NCBI RefSeq assembly: GCF_014635045.1
Contig: NZ_BMCF01000001.1
Location: 372,001 to 436,000, forward strand
Direction: 5' to 3'
Length of the DNA: 64,000 nucleotides
DNA from: Staphylococcus nepalensis
Lineage (GTDB): Bacteria; Bacillota; Bacilli; Staphylococcales; Staphylococcaceae
This document shows positions 9,614 through 18,754 of this stretch, in pieces. The translations under genes and the position numbers were made by a program. Within the stretch, counting starts at the first letter, position 1. Every line of letters starts with the position of its first letter. The notes under the pieces are model-generated. The model worked only from the letters and a program-made list of their open reading frames with translations, was not told where the DNA came from and made no database searches.

Positions 9614-10000
9614 CTAATTTTGACCATTCCCGTATTGCTCAGTTTTAACCATTTTTTCAGCAATGTACCCTGAGATTAAAGCAACGCAACACGTGCCTAT
9701 TACAATCATAATAAAGAATAAAATAAAATTGAGATTAATCATAGACGCAACATCCATAACACCTACTACAGATGGGACAAAGAAAAATACCATTGTTGCT
9801 AAGAAAAATTTAGAACCTTCTTCTACCCATTTTGTTGGAATTATTTTAAATTGAAGTAACAAAAAATATAAAATCAATCCAACAATACTACCTGCAATTG
9901 GAATATGGAAAATCATTTGAATCTTATTACCAATAAAAGTAATACCCATAATAATTAACGCTTGAAACATAATTTTGACTATCTTTAATGCTACCTGCAA
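9614..10000 (-). CDS. cidA: CidA, holin-like protein
   Basis: This 128-residue protein has four hydrophobic spans and matches the LrgA/CidA holin-like family. [21 protein letters not shown] and [22 protein letters not shown] are the family's most conserved parts. CidA is proposed to oligomerise in the membrane and promote murein hydrolase activity and autolysis. Translation starts at TTG, 9 bases after AAAGGA; an upstream ATG is in another frame and the in-frame upstream codon is a stop. It is the first gene of cidABC and lies divergent from nothing; cidR follows it upstream on the same strand. A cre-like box sits 140 bases upstream. Confidence 0.92.
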   Translation of the reverse strand: MQVALKIVKIMFQALIIMGITFIGNKIQMIFHIPIAGSIVGLILYFLLLQFKIIPTKWVEEGSKFFLATMVFFFVPSVVGVMDVASMINLNFILFFIMIVIGTCCVALISGYIAEKMVKTEQYGNGQN

Positions 10001-10141
10001 TACTCATCATCCTTTGTTCCTTTATTGTTTTATTCACTTCGTACTTTTATATAACTATTTTATTGATTACATTATTAGTATAACGCGCCACAATTTATAA
10101 TAAAAATATTGTTTTTTTATACTAGCTATTACTTTTATCTA

Positions 10142-10155
10142 TGGAAACGTTTTTA
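10142..10155 (-). promoter_or_regulatory. Possible CcpA (cre) box upstream of cidA
   Basis: On the minus strand the 14-mer TAAAAACGTTTCCA differs at one position from the TGWAANCGNTNNCA consensus. It lies about 140 bases before the cidA start. CcpA is known to act on cidABC in S. aureus, but this site is only a pattern match. Confidence 0.35.
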
Positions 10156-10257
10156 CATATTATGTAAGTCTATACTTTATCTAGAAATAGCCATATCTAT
10201 CACAATTATTTACGTTATGAACTATTTATAAATGAATGCTTATATCTAAAAAATAAC

Positions 10258-10308
10258 GGGAGCAGCACGGGACCAAATAGCTTTAATTGGATTCCCGTTC
10301 CGACTCCC
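10258..10308 (-). terminator. cidR terminator
   Basis: GGGAG...CGGGA-CCAAAT pairs with ATTGGA-TCCCG...CTCCC in a long interrupted stem. It lies downstream of cidR. It belongs to the window's family of GC-capped intergenic hairpins. Confidence 0.6.
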
Positions 10309-10443
10309 ACAAGTTAACTAAATTACTGTAAAAAACGCTATAATCAAACAGTAATGATTAACCTCATTTGTATATACCTTTTTCATGCAACAAAATATCT
10401 ACTTTAATAAAGCGGCTTGTTTGGTTTCTCGCTTGTCTATATA

Positions 10444-11319
10444 TTATAGTCGTTGCTTCATAAAATCTATCCATTGCCTAGTTGCATAACTTAAATATTT
10501 GTCCCTCTTCCAAATCACGCCTAATTCCCAGCGCATGCCAGGATCTTCAAGTGTTATATTTTTAAAATTACTATCCAATAAATTCACAATATTTTCAGGT
10601 AAAATACTCACACCTAAATGTGCGTTTAACAAGTTTTCAATAAAGTTCCATTGTGAAATTTTTGATACTGTATTAGGGATATAACCAGCATTTTTTGCTG
10701 CTTCAATTATTTTATCGTTTAAATAGAAATCTTCATTAAATAGTATAAAATCTTCATCTTTTAGCATGGCCATTTTCACTTTCTGGTAATTAGCTAAATG
10801 ATGCTCTTGATTCAAAACCAATTTTAACTCTTCTTGATATAATGGCAACGAATGAAAAATAGATTGGTCGACTGGCAACGTTGTAATACCAATATCTATT
10901 TCATCATTAATCAATTGATGCTCAATCATTTTGCCACCATTTTCAACTAAATTATAAGTGACATTAGGATATTGTTGATGGAACTCACCTAATATATGAA
11001 TAAATTTATTCATATTCATGACAGCAGATAAACCGATGCTAATATGTCCTGTTTCTAAGCCAACTAAACTATTGATTTCTCTAGGTAAATCTTTATATAG
11101 CGCTAATATTTCTTTACATTTTTGATAAAAAACCATTCCAGCATCCGTTAGCACAAGTTGACGATTACTTCGATCAAATAACGGCATATTTAATTCTTTT
11201 TCTATATCTTTAATCGCTTTACTAATCGTTGGTTGTGCAATATATAAAGATTTAGAAGCGTTCGTCATACCATGCTGGTTTACAACCTCAACAAAATATT
11301 TCATATGCTTAATATCCAT
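10444..11319 (-). CDS. cidR: CidR, LysR-type regulator of cidABC
   Basis: This 291-residue LysR-type regulator has an N-terminal winged helix-turn-helix (residues 1-60, MDIKHMKYFVEVVNQHG... ASKSLYIAQPTISKAIKDIE) and a C-terminal periplasmic-binding-like effector domain. It sits immediately upstream of cidABC on the same strand, and S. aureus CidR (292 residues) occupies the same place. There it activates cidABC and other acetoin genes in response to excess glucose and acetic acid. A terminator hairpin separates it from cidA, so cidA has its own promoter. Confidence 0.92.
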   Translation of the reverse strand: MDIKHMKYFVEVVNQHGMTNASKSLYIAQPTISKAIKDIEKELNMPLFDRSNRQLVLTDAGMVFYQKCKEILALYKDLPREINSLVGLETGHISIGLSAVMNMNKFIHILGEFHQQYPNVTYNLVENGGKMIEHQLINDEIDIGITTLPVDQSIFHSLPLYQEELKLVLNQEHHLANYQKVKMAMLKDEDFILFNEDFYLNDKIIEAAKNAGYIPNTVSKISQWNFIENLLNAHLGVSILPENIVNLLDSNFKNITLEDPGMRWELGVIWKRDKYLSYATRQWIDFMKQRL

Positions 11320-11427
11320 ATGCGTGCTCCTCTATACCTAACTTCAATTTGTACATTCTAGTATACGGCTAAATTCTAATTTTTCAATCTTTTTAATTCA
11401 CAGATATCATAAAAAGAAATTGACGTG

Positions 11428-11453
11428 CTAAGTTATCATTGTAGATAACTTAG
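11428..11453. repeat. Perfect inverted repeat between nhaC and cidR
   Basis: CTAAGTTATC-ATTGTA-GATAACTTAG has two 10-base arms that match exactly. It lies about 110 bases upstream of cidR and 200 bases past the nhaC stop. No T-run follows closely on minus, so it may be an operator rather than a terminator. The rest of the gene-free stretch 11320-11649 shows nothing I recognise. Confidence 0.6.
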
Positions 11454-11649
11454 GTTAACACAATAAATCATTTGTTATGGCGTTCATTACTGTTATTTAT
11501 CGTTTTAAGCTTCATCATTAAACTATAAATGTCTAGTTTCTACTATTGAAATAAAAATAACAATCACCTTTTTTGATTTACCTTGAATTTTTTGTAATTA
11601 ACGATACACTTCTAATACTCAACCACATCTTAGCTTATCATGTTAAGTT

Positions 11650-13110
11650 TTAAGCCAAGTTTGCATTATCTGAGTCTTCTTTATCTATTTCTTTTAATTT
11701 AATTATTTTAAAGCCAACATAACCAAAGATAACTGAAATAATTGGTACCGTATAATTAACAATCGCAAACGGTGCGTATTCCATTACAGATACGCCTAGT
11801 GTTGATGCTATAAACACACCACACGTATTCCAGGGTACAAATACGGACGTTAACGTGCCACCATCTTCGAGTGCCCTCGATAGGTTTTTAGGATGTAAAT
11901 TCTTTTCTTTAAAAGCATTAGCGTACATTCTTGACGGTACAATAATAGATATGTATTGTTCTGAGCACGTAAAGTTAGTCCCAATACAAGATATAATGAC
12001 AGATGCAATTAATGAACCAGTAGTTTGCGCTACTCTTAAAATCAGTGAAATCAATGCTGATAGCATGCCTGAGTATTCGAGCACACCACCAAAAGTCATC
12101 GCTACTAAAGTCAGTGATATAGTATAAAACATCGATTCTAATCCACCACGATTAAATAGTTCATCTACAAGTTTGTTTCCTGATTCGATCGTATAACCTG
12201 TTTGTAAAGCTGTTAATGCTTCTGTTATCGATCCACCTTGTACAAATATTTGAGCAAAGAAACCAAATATAATACCAACACAAATGGCGGGTATCGCTGG
12301 CACTTTAAATATGACTAGGACGATTACTATTAAAGGTATTAATAATAACCAAGGTGTTATGACAAAGTTATCTTGCATTGTGTTAAGGATTGCATCAATT
12401 CTTTTTGTATCAAAGTTTTTATTGCCATATTGCATACCCATAAAGAAAAAAGCGATTAACGCAATGATTACAGCTGGTATCGTCGTGTAAAACATATGCT
12501 TAATATGCTCGAATAATTCAACGCCTGATAAACCTGAAGCAAGATTTGTTGTATCAGACAGTGGACTCATTTTATCACCAAAATAAGCACCACAAATAAC
12601 TGCGCCAGCAACCATGCCTGGAGAAATGCCCATGCTAATACCGATGCCCATTGACGCAACACCAACAGTTGCCATTGTGGACCAGCTACTGCCAATAGCT
12701 AATGCGACAACACTACATAAAATGACCACAACTGCTAAAAAATAACGTGGATCTATTAATTGTAAACCATAATAAATCATTGTCGCCACAACACCACTGC
12801 CAATCCATGAACCAATTACTAAACCTACAAGTATAATGATTACAATAGCTGGTAACGCATGCCGTATGCCTTTATACATCATTTCTTCTACTTCACGAAA
12901 TTCATAGCCATGCATCATTGTCATTATAATTGCGACTGCAGTTCCTATCATTAATGGAATATGAGGTTCTTTTTCTAATACAGCCACTGTAAATAACATA
13001 GTAATAATCATAATTGATAAGGTAATTACTGCAGATGTCACACCTAATGGCTTCTTCGTATTTACGTTATCTTCGTCATTCTTATTTTTTCGCGTAAAAA
13101 TAACGAACAC
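11650..13110 (-). CDS. nhaC: NhaC-family Na+/H+ antiporter
   Basis: This integral membrane protein of up to 486 residues has about 12 spans and belongs to the NhaC antiporter family, exchanging sodium for protons for pH and salt homeostasis. Family marks include SSWSTMATVGVASMGIG, ICGAYFGDKMSPLSDTTNLA (conserved acidic and polar residues in the transport core) and GTNFTCSEQYISIIVP. The start is uncertain: GTG at 13110 overlaps its own AAAGGGAGG site, whereas ATT at 13101 lies 8 bases after it. No ATG or TTG occurs in frame before residue 34. A cre-like box lies just upstream. Confidence 0.88.
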   Translation of the reverse strand: MFVIFTRKNKNDEDNVNTKKPLGVTSAVITLSIMIITMLFTVAVLEKEPHIPLMIGTAVAIIMTMMHGYEFREVEEMMYKGIRHALPAIVIIILVGLVIGSWIGSGVVATMIYYGLQLIDPRYFLAVVVILCSVVALAIGSSWSTMATVGVASMGIGISMGISPGMVAGAVICGAYFGDKMSPLSDTTNLASGLSGVELFEHIKHMFYTTIPAVIIALIAFFFMGMQYGNKNFDTKRIDAILNTMQDNFVITPWLLLIPLIVIVLVIFKVPAIPAICVGIIFGFFAQIFVQGGSITEALTALQTGYTIESGNKLVDELFNRGGLESMFYTISLTLVAMTFGGVLEYSGMLSALISLILRVAQTTGSLIASVIISCIGTNFTCSEQYISIIVPSRMYANAFKEKNLHPKNLSRALEDGGTLTSVFVPWNTCGVFIASTLGVSVMEYAPFAIVNYTVPIISVIFGYVGFKIIKLKEIDKEDSDNANLA

Positions 13111-13142
13111 CTCCCTTTGTTAATTAATATCATACTTAAAAA

Positions 13143-13156
13143 TGAATACGCTTTCA
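13143..13156 (-). promoter_or_regulatory. Possible CcpA (cre) box upstream of nhaC
   Basis: TGAAAGCGTATTCA on the minus strand matches the cre consensus TGWAARCGNTNNCA except at one position. It lies 33 bases before the nhaC start region. It is a pattern match only. Confidence 0.35.
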
Positions 13157-13352
13157 ATCGTGTATTTATAACTTTTTCATAAATTTTACCTTAAATATTT
13201 TACTATTACATCAAAATACCATGAAATTTTTTAATTACAACGTACTTATTTATTACATCTATTCTTACCTGATCCCCTAAAGTACTACCATACACTGACG
13301 TTGTCTTATATATTAAAATTTACTTTTTTTGAAAATTTTTTAAAATAAAAAA

Positions 13353-13393
13353 ACCTGTAACTAAGCAATATCAAATGACTGCTCATTACAGGT
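13353..13393 (-). terminator. drp35 terminator
   Basis: ACCTGTAA pairs exactly with TTACAGGT, followed by TTTTTTT on the minus strand, just behind drp35. Confidence 0.8.
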
Positions 13394-13417
13394 AAATATT
13401 TTAAAGTTTGATTGTGT

Positions 13418-14392
13418 TTAATGAAATTGGTAGCTATGGTGTCCTTTAGCGAATCCTTTTACTGTATAAACCCAAGAGCCACCATCATTTTCAATATCAT
13501 TTGAACAAATAATCAGTTGATCTGTTCCTGGAATAAATGCAGGATGCGTTGAACGAAGCATATGACCTTGATCCCTTCCTGGAATCAATATTTGCCCTAT
13601 TGGATAACCTCTCTTATTAAATACTAGCACTCTTCCTTGACCATACATTGCAACATATAAATTATCATCACTATCTATACAACACGAATCAGGACCTTCA
13701 TGCCCTGTGAAATGATAAGGTATAGACGCTCCAAATGGTGCGATGGTCACACCGTCTTCTAATAAATCAATACGATGTAATCGGTTCGTATTCGTTTCTG
13801 TTACCCACAATGTTTTTTCATCCGTACTAAGTGCTACACCATTGGCAACCGCTAAGTTTTGTATAACAGGTGTAATAGATTGAAAGTCTGGTGAAACATA
13901 ATACACGCCACCTTTAGGATTTGTAGAATAACCTCTGAAATCCGTAAAATAAAACCCGCCTTTACGATCAAATACTAAATCGTCCACACAATATTCTGTT
14001 TCAATATCTGATACAATTTCTTGAATCTTATTGCCATTTGCATCAACAGCGTAAATACCACCTGAACAATCAAAATCACCTAAATAACAGACAAATAAAC
14101 GTCCATCTTTATGTATTTTAACGGCTGCTGGATTTTCTTTATGTGACTTTAATAATCGAGTTATTTTTTTATCAGGCAGGGCTACATGAAAAATAGTTCC
14201 CCCAAAAACTTCGCAAAGGAACAAGTCTCCATTTCTGTCAAAGCAGAGTCCTTCGAGTTGTAATCCCTTATCAGAAATTTCTAACCATGGTTCTGCCGTA
14301 ATAGTTTGTATCCCTTGTTCATGAGCAAGGATAGGCACCTCACTTTTAGCGTTCCCCGTATATAATAATGAAGGTAATTTATTATTTATCAT
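13418..14392 (-). CDS. drp35: Drp35 lactonase (SMP-30/gluconolactonase family)
   Basis: This 324-residue six-bladed beta-propeller lactonase has the same length as S. aureus Drp35 and shares long identical stretches with it as I remember that protein, such as [19 protein letters not shown]. Drp35 is a calcium-dependent lactonase of the cytoplasm, induced by cell-wall drugs and detergents. Acidic residues of the metal site are seen in [33 protein letters not shown] and [26 protein letters not shown] precedes the ATG. It is a single-gene unit with its own terminator. The physiological lactone is unknown. Confidence 0.92.
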   Translation of the reverse strand: MINNKLPSLLYTGNAKSEVPILAHEQGIQTITAEPWLEISDKGLQLEGLCFDRNGDLFLCEVFGGTIFHVALPDKKITRLLKSHKENPAAVKIHKDGRLFVCYLGDFDCSGGIYAVDANGNKIQEIVSDIETEYCVDDLVFDRKGGFYFTDFRGYSTNPKGGVYYVSPDFQSITPVIQNLAVANGVALSTDEKTLWVTETNTNRLHRIDLLEDGVTIAPFGASIPYHFTGHEGPDSCCIDSDDNLYVAMYGQGRVLVFNKRGYPIGQILIPGRDQGHMLRSTHPAFIPGTDQLIICSNDIENDGGSWVYTVKGFAKGHHSYQFH

Positions 14393-14503
14393 TAATCATT
14401 TCCCCTTTTTTTAATTTCTTCATATTTTAATTATATGGTATACAAAGTTTCAAATAAATCAATTACTTTAAAATTTACTATCTAATTTACTTATATGCAA
14501 AAA

Positions 14504-14541
14504 GCCCCTAAAAGTTAGATTTTCAGTCCAACTTTTGGGGC
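14504..14541 (-). terminator. mvaA terminator
   Basis: GCCCCTAAAAGTT pairs with AACTTTTGGGGC (one bulge), followed by TTTTT on minus. It closes the thiolase-mvaA operon. Confidence 0.85.
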
Positions 14542-14574
14542 ACACATCAAAATCATTCAGGGGTTATTTTAATA

Positions 14575-15858
14575 TTATTGTTTTTGCAATCTTAATTCTT
14601 CTAACAATTGTTGTGCAACGGCTGTATTTGCACGATCTTGTGTTTTTAAGCGTTCTGCTACTTGAGCAATTTCTTCACCTTGCGCACCTACTACAATTGC
14701 TAATGATTTATATTGTAAACTCATATGGCCTTGTTGAATACCTTCAGAAACCAATGCACGACATGCCGCAAAATTTTGTGCTAACCCCACGGCAGCAACG
14801 ACGTGACCTAATTCTTGCGCAGAATCAACCTTCATTAATTCTAAAGACGCTTTTGCGATTGGTAATACTTTGGTGCCACCGCCTACAGTAGCCAATGTCA
14901 TAGGCACTTCAATTGTCCCTACAAGCACTTGTTTTTCTTCATTATAATGCCACGTAGCTAGGCCACGATATTGACCGTCTTTACTTGCATATGCATGCGC
15001 TGTGGCTTCAGCCCCACGAGTATCATTACCTGTCGCCAACACTACAGCGTGAATGCCATTCATCACACCTTTATTATGTGTGGCTGCACGGTGAATATCA
15101 ACTTGAGCCAATACAGATGCACGTTCCATTCTTTTGGCTACATCTTGACCATCACGCCCACCTTTTGACAATGCATCAACTGTGATTTCTCCCTGTACTT
15201 TAACGACAGATGCAGTTGCATGATTAGATAAAATGCTCATCAATATATCAACATGTTCTAATTCATTTTTTAAATATGCTGTTATCCCTTCTAAAATGGT
15301 ATTCAACATATTTGCGCCCATTGCATCTTTTGTATCTACGTAAACTTTTAATGACAATAAGCCTTCCTCGGGGAATGTATCTATTTCAATTTTACGAAAA
15401 CCACCGCCACGCTCAATTATTGAAGGATATACTTCATCCGCAATACGTTTCATTTGTGGTTCAAGTTGTTGAAGACGTTGTTCTAAAACTGCAGTATCTA
15501 ACACACCATCAAATACAATTTGCCCAATCATTAAACGCTCACTAGAAACAACTTTAAAGCCCCCAGTTTGATTTACAAGCTTTGCACCATAACTGGCTGC
15601 TGCAACTACTGAAGGTTCTTCGACCATCATTGGCACAACATATGATTTATCGTCTACTTTGATTTCAGGTAATAAACCTACAGGTAATGTCCCTTGACCA
15701 ATGACATTTTCTATAAGACTATTCGCAATCTCTTCTGAAATTAAAGGGTTATTGAGTAACACACTTTTATTTTCTTCAGATAACCATCCTTTAATTACTA
15801 ATTCCTCTAACTTTTCTGTTCTGGACAAATGACGAAATGTCTTGCCTAATGGATCCAT
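14575..15858 (-). CDS. mvaA: HMG-CoA reductase (class II)
   Basis: This 427-residue class II HMG-CoA reductase reduces HMG-CoA to mevalonate with two NAD(P)H. Catalytic residues can be matched: glutamate in ENVIGQGTLPVGL, lysine in HNKGVMNGI, aspartate in GNDTRGAEA and histidine in QQGHMSLQYK. A dinucleotide-binding small domain lies in the middle. It overlaps the thiolase stop by one base (TAATG), with GGAG 8 bases upstream, so translation is coupled. Mevalonate made here feeds isoprenoid, undecaprenyl phosphate, menaquinone and carotenoid synthesis. The length agrees with S. aureus MvaA (about 425). Confidence 0.95.
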   Translation of the reverse strand: MDPLGKTFRHLSRTEKLEELVIKGWLSEENKSVLLNNPLISEEIANSLIENVIGQGTLPVGLLPEIKVDDKSYVVPMMVEEPSVVAAASYGAKLVNQTGGFKVVSSERLMIGQIVFDGVLDTAVLEQRLQQLEPQMKRIADEVYPSIIERGGGFRKIEIDTFPEEGLLSLKVYVDTKDAMGANMLNTILEGITAYLKNELEHVDILMSILSNHATASVVKVQGEITVDALSKGGRDGQDVAKRMERASVLAQVDIHRAATHNKGVMNGIHAVVLATGNDTRGAEATAHAYASKDGQYRGLATWHYNEEKQVLVGTIEVPMTLATVGGGTKVLPIAKASLELMKVDSAQELGHVVAAVGLAQNFAACRALVSEGIQQGHMSLQYKSLAIVVGAQGEEIAQVAERLKTQDRANTAVAQQLLEELRLQKQ

Positions 15859-17012
15859 TAGTTATTCTCCTTTTCAATTTGGATTGCAATGCCTAAACCG
15901 CCACCGATACAGGCAGTTGCTACGCCCGATTGTTTATCTTCTTGAGCTAAAATATTAACTAAAGTTGTGACTAAGCGAGTACCGCTTGCACCAATAGGAT
16001 GACCTAATGCAATCGCCCCACCATATAAATTTAACTTATCCTCAGATATACCTAAATGGTCTCTTACAGGAATACTTTGCGCTGCGAAAGCTTCTGTCAT
16101 TTCTACTACATCAAAGTCATCAATGACTTTATCTGTTTTATCTAATAATTTTGTCACAGCATGATATGGCGCATAGCCCATATACTCAGGATCACACCCG
16201 ATTTCGGCATGCGCACCAACTATAGCTAAAATATCATAGCCTTCTTGTTTCGCATAGTCAGCATCCATTAAAATGATAGTTGATGCGCCATCGTTAATAC
16301 TAGACGCATTACCACCTGTTACGGTACCATCTTCTTTAAATATCGTTTTTAATGTACTTAATTTCTCAACGCTACTATTTCCGCGAATACCTTCATCCGT
16401 AGTCATCATTTCTCCATTTACATCTTCTAACGGAACGATTTCATTATTAAATTTACCTGCTGCTGACGCTTGTTGTGCTTTTTGTTGAGATTCATTAGCA
16501 AAATGGTCTTGTGCTTCACGTGATACATTGTACTTTTCAGCAATTTTTTCGGCTGTAATACCCATAGGCACGTTTAAAAATGCATCAGTAAGGCCATCGT
16601 GCATAAAACTATCTACAGGGGCTTCGTCTTCATTAAGTACTAACTTAGGCGCGTTTGTCATGCTTTCTACGCCACCTACAGCTATTACTTTAGCTTCACC
16701 TAATTGGATTAATTGCTTTCCTAAAATAATAGATTTCAAGCCAGACCCACACACTTCATTAATTGTCATAGCTGGAGTTGTATTTGGAACACCAGAATGG
16801 ATTGCTATTTGACGGGCAGGATTTTGACCACTCCCACTTTGCAATACATTGCCATAAATCACTTGCTCTATCATTTCTGGTTTAATATTAATTGCTGACA
16901 TAGCAGCCTCCAGTGTTTTTGTGCCTAATTCTACTGCGGTATAATTGCTTAATTTCCCTCTAAATCTCCCGATTGGTGTACGTTTGGCACTTACAATTGC
17001 TATTTTTTTCAT
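15858..17012 (-). CDS. Acetyl-CoA C-acetyltransferase (thiolase)
   Basis: This 384-residue biosynthetic thiolase condenses two acetyl-CoA to acetoacetyl-CoA. The acylated cysteine lies in NEVCGSGLKS (about residue 87), the histidine in ALGHPIGASGTR and the second cysteine in ATACIGGGLGIA, all three in their usual places. It overlaps mvaA by one base and is divergent from mvaS, so the first three steps of the mevalonate route are side by side. In S. aureus, as I recall, mvaS and mvaA adjoin without a thiolase between; this arrangement would then differ. AAAGGAG precedes the ATG. Confidence 0.93.
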   Translation of the reverse strand: MKKIAIVSAKRTPIGRFRGKLSNYTAVELGTKTLEAAMSAINIKPEMIEQVIYGNVLQSGSGQNPARQIAIHSGVPNTTPAMTINEVCGSGLKSIILGKQLIQLGEAKVIAVGGVESMTNAPKLVLNEDEAPVDSFMHDGLTDAFLNVPMGITAEKIAEKYNVSREAQDHFANESQQKAQQASAAGKFNNEIVPLEDVNGEMMTTDEGIRGNSSVEKLSTLKTIFKEDGTVTGGNASSINDGASTIILMDADYAKQEGYDILAIVGAHAEIGCDPEYMGYAPYHAVTKLLDKTDKVIDDFDVVEMTEAFAAQSIPVRDHLGISEDKLNLYGGAIALGHPIGASGTRLVTTLVNILAQEDKQSGVATACIGGGLGIAIQIEKENN

Positions 17013-17044
17013 TGTTCGTCTCCTTTATCACGTGTTATAAATTA

Positions 17045-17076
17045 TTGTATTTTATACGTATCATTTGGTATGATAC
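17045..17076 (+). promoter_or_regulatory. mvaS promoter with palindromic candidate operator
   Basis: TTGTAT (17045) and TATGAT (17069) are spaced by 18 bases. A perfect palindrome, GTATCAT-TTGGT-ATGATAC at 17058-17076, overlaps the -10 element. It sits in the 103-base divergent gap between the thiolase and mvaS and could control both. No regulator is known to me. Confidence 0.5.
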
Positions 17077-17115
17077 AGTTGCTTATTTATATAAAGAAAG
17101 GTGTCGTTATGCTTT

Positions 17116-18288
17116 ATGACAGTTGGTATTGATCAAATCAATTTTTATGTTCCAAGTTTTTATGTAGACATGGCTAAACTTGCTGAATCTCGACAAGTTG
17201 ATCCAAATAAATTCCTTATTGGTATTGGCCAAAATGAAATGGCAGTGAGTCCTATGAGTCAAGATATTGTATCTATGGGTGCAAATGCTGCCAAAGATAT
17301 TATTACAGAAGATGATAAGAAACAAATCAGCATGGTTATTGTTGCAACTGAATCTGCTATCGATTCTGCTAAGGCTTCAGCAGTTCAAATACATAATCTA
17401 TTAGGTATTCAACCTTTTGCGCGTTGTATTGAAATGAAAGAAGCATGCTATGCTGCAACACCTGCTATTCAACTCGCAAAAGATTACTTAGCAAACCGCC
17501 CTGATGAAAAAGTTTTAGTCATTGCTAGTGATACTGCACGTTATGGTTTAGAATCTGGCGGCGAGCCAACTCAAGGTGCAGGCGCAGTTGCTATGATGAT
17601 AACACAAAATCCACGCATTCTTGAACTAAATGATGATGCTGTAGCATTTACTGAAGATGTATATGATTTCTGGCGCCCAAGTGGTCAATCATACCCACTT
17701 GTAGACGGCGCGTTATCAAAAGATGCTTATATTCATTCATTCCAAGAAAGTTGGAACGAGTATGCGCGTAGACATCATATTTCACTAGATTATTTTAAAT
17801 CCTTATGTTTCCACGTGCCTTTTACAAAAATGGGTAAAAAAGCACTTGATTCAATTTTAACAGATGATATCGATGAACAAACCAAAGAACGATTAACATC
17901 AGGGTATGATGCAGCGACTTATTACAATCGTTATGTTGGTAATATCTATACTGGTTCATTATATCTAAGTTTAATTTCATTACTAGAAACGCATCATGAA
18001 CTCAATGCTGGGGATACAATTGGCTTATTCAGCTATGGATCAGGCTCAGTTGGTGAATTCTTCAGTGGTAAAATAGTAGAAGGCTATCGAGATGCACTTG
18101 ACATCGAAGGCCATAAAAATTTATTAAACCATCGTACAGAAATCTCTGTTGATACGTACGAAGCGTTCTTTAAACGTTTCGATAATCTTGAGTTTAATCA
18201 CGAGGTTGAATTAGCAAATGAATCAAAAGGTATATTCTACCTTGAAAGCATTCATAATCATATCCGTAATTATAATACCTTAAATTAG
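17116..18288 (+). CDS. mvaS: HMG-CoA synthase
   Basis: This 390-residue HMG-CoA synthase adds acetyl-CoA to acetoacetyl-CoA. Key residues are glutamate in [11 protein letters not shown], cysteine in [12 protein letters not shown] (about residue 111) and histidine in [12 protein letters not shown], matching the E79/C111/H233 triad of S. aureus MvaS. The N-terminus [13 protein letters not shown] fits the S. aureus start MTIGIDKINFYVP, so ATG at 17116 is chosen over GTG at 17101, which overlaps the AAAGGTG site. It is divergent from the thiolase-mvaA operon and has its own terminator. Confidence 0.95.
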   Translation: MTVGIDQINFYVPSFYVDMAKLAESRQVDPNKFLIGIGQNEMAVSPMSQDIVSMGANAAKDIITEDDKKQISMVIVATESAIDSAKASAVQIHNLLGIQPFARCIEMKEACYAATPAIQLAKDYLANRPDEKVLVIASDTARYGLESGGEPTQGAGAVAMMITQNPRILELNDDAVAFTEDVYDFWRPSGQSYPLVDGALSKDAYIHSFQESWNEYARRHHISLDYFKSLCFHVPFTKMGKKALDSILTDDIDEQTKERLTSGYDAATYYNRYVGNIYTGSLYLSLISLLETHHELNAGDTIGLFSYGSGSVGEFFSGKIVEGYRDALDIEGHKNLLNHRTEISVDTYEAFFKRFDNLEFNHEVELANESKGIFYLESIHNHIRNYNTLN

Positions 18289-18385
18289 AATTCAAATCAC
18301 TTAATCTTATCTCATTCTTCCTCATTAACCGAAAATATAAATATATAACAAAATAGTCTAGAATATCATTTCTAAGATTAAGTAA

Positions 18386-18419
18386 AATGCACCTTTATTT
18401 TTAAAAATAAAGGTGCATT
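18386..18419 (+). terminator. mvaS terminator
   Basis: AATGCACCTTTATTTTT and AAAAATAAAGGTGCATT form a perfect 17-base stem just behind mvaS. Confidence 0.9.
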
Positions 18420-18665
18420 ATTATATTTAACATTTGTCGCTTATCAATCTATATACTTGCCTAGATGCCGTTTTCCTATCCTTTAAATTTAACGCTAAAT
18501 ATGACCATCACGCTCATAACCTAAATTTAAACATGTACGAATATAGTCTCTCAATTATTTTATATTTTAGTAATATATTTATCTCTGTTGAAAGTTTTAG
18601 AAATGAACAAGTACACTGAAATATCTAAAATGATTAATATCACAATATTTCTATATAAAAATATT

Positions 18666-18713
18666 AAAAAGGATGGTTTTTACGTTATTTTTAGTAAAAA
18701 CCATCCTTTTTTC
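18666..18713 (-). terminator. BCCT transporter terminator
   Basis: AAAAAGGATGGTTTTTAC pairs with GTAAAAACCATCCTTTTT across a short loop. It ends the minus-strand carrier gene that follows. The interval from 18420 to 18665 holds no gene I can support. Confidence 0.85.
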
Positions 18714-18754
18714 TAATGTAACTGAGCTATACCTGTCCAATTCTTAGTAATTAT

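Noticed and set aside
18434-18619. Open frame on plus behind mvaS
   Set aside because: No ribosome binding site, non-ATG start and no recognisable domain between two terminators.
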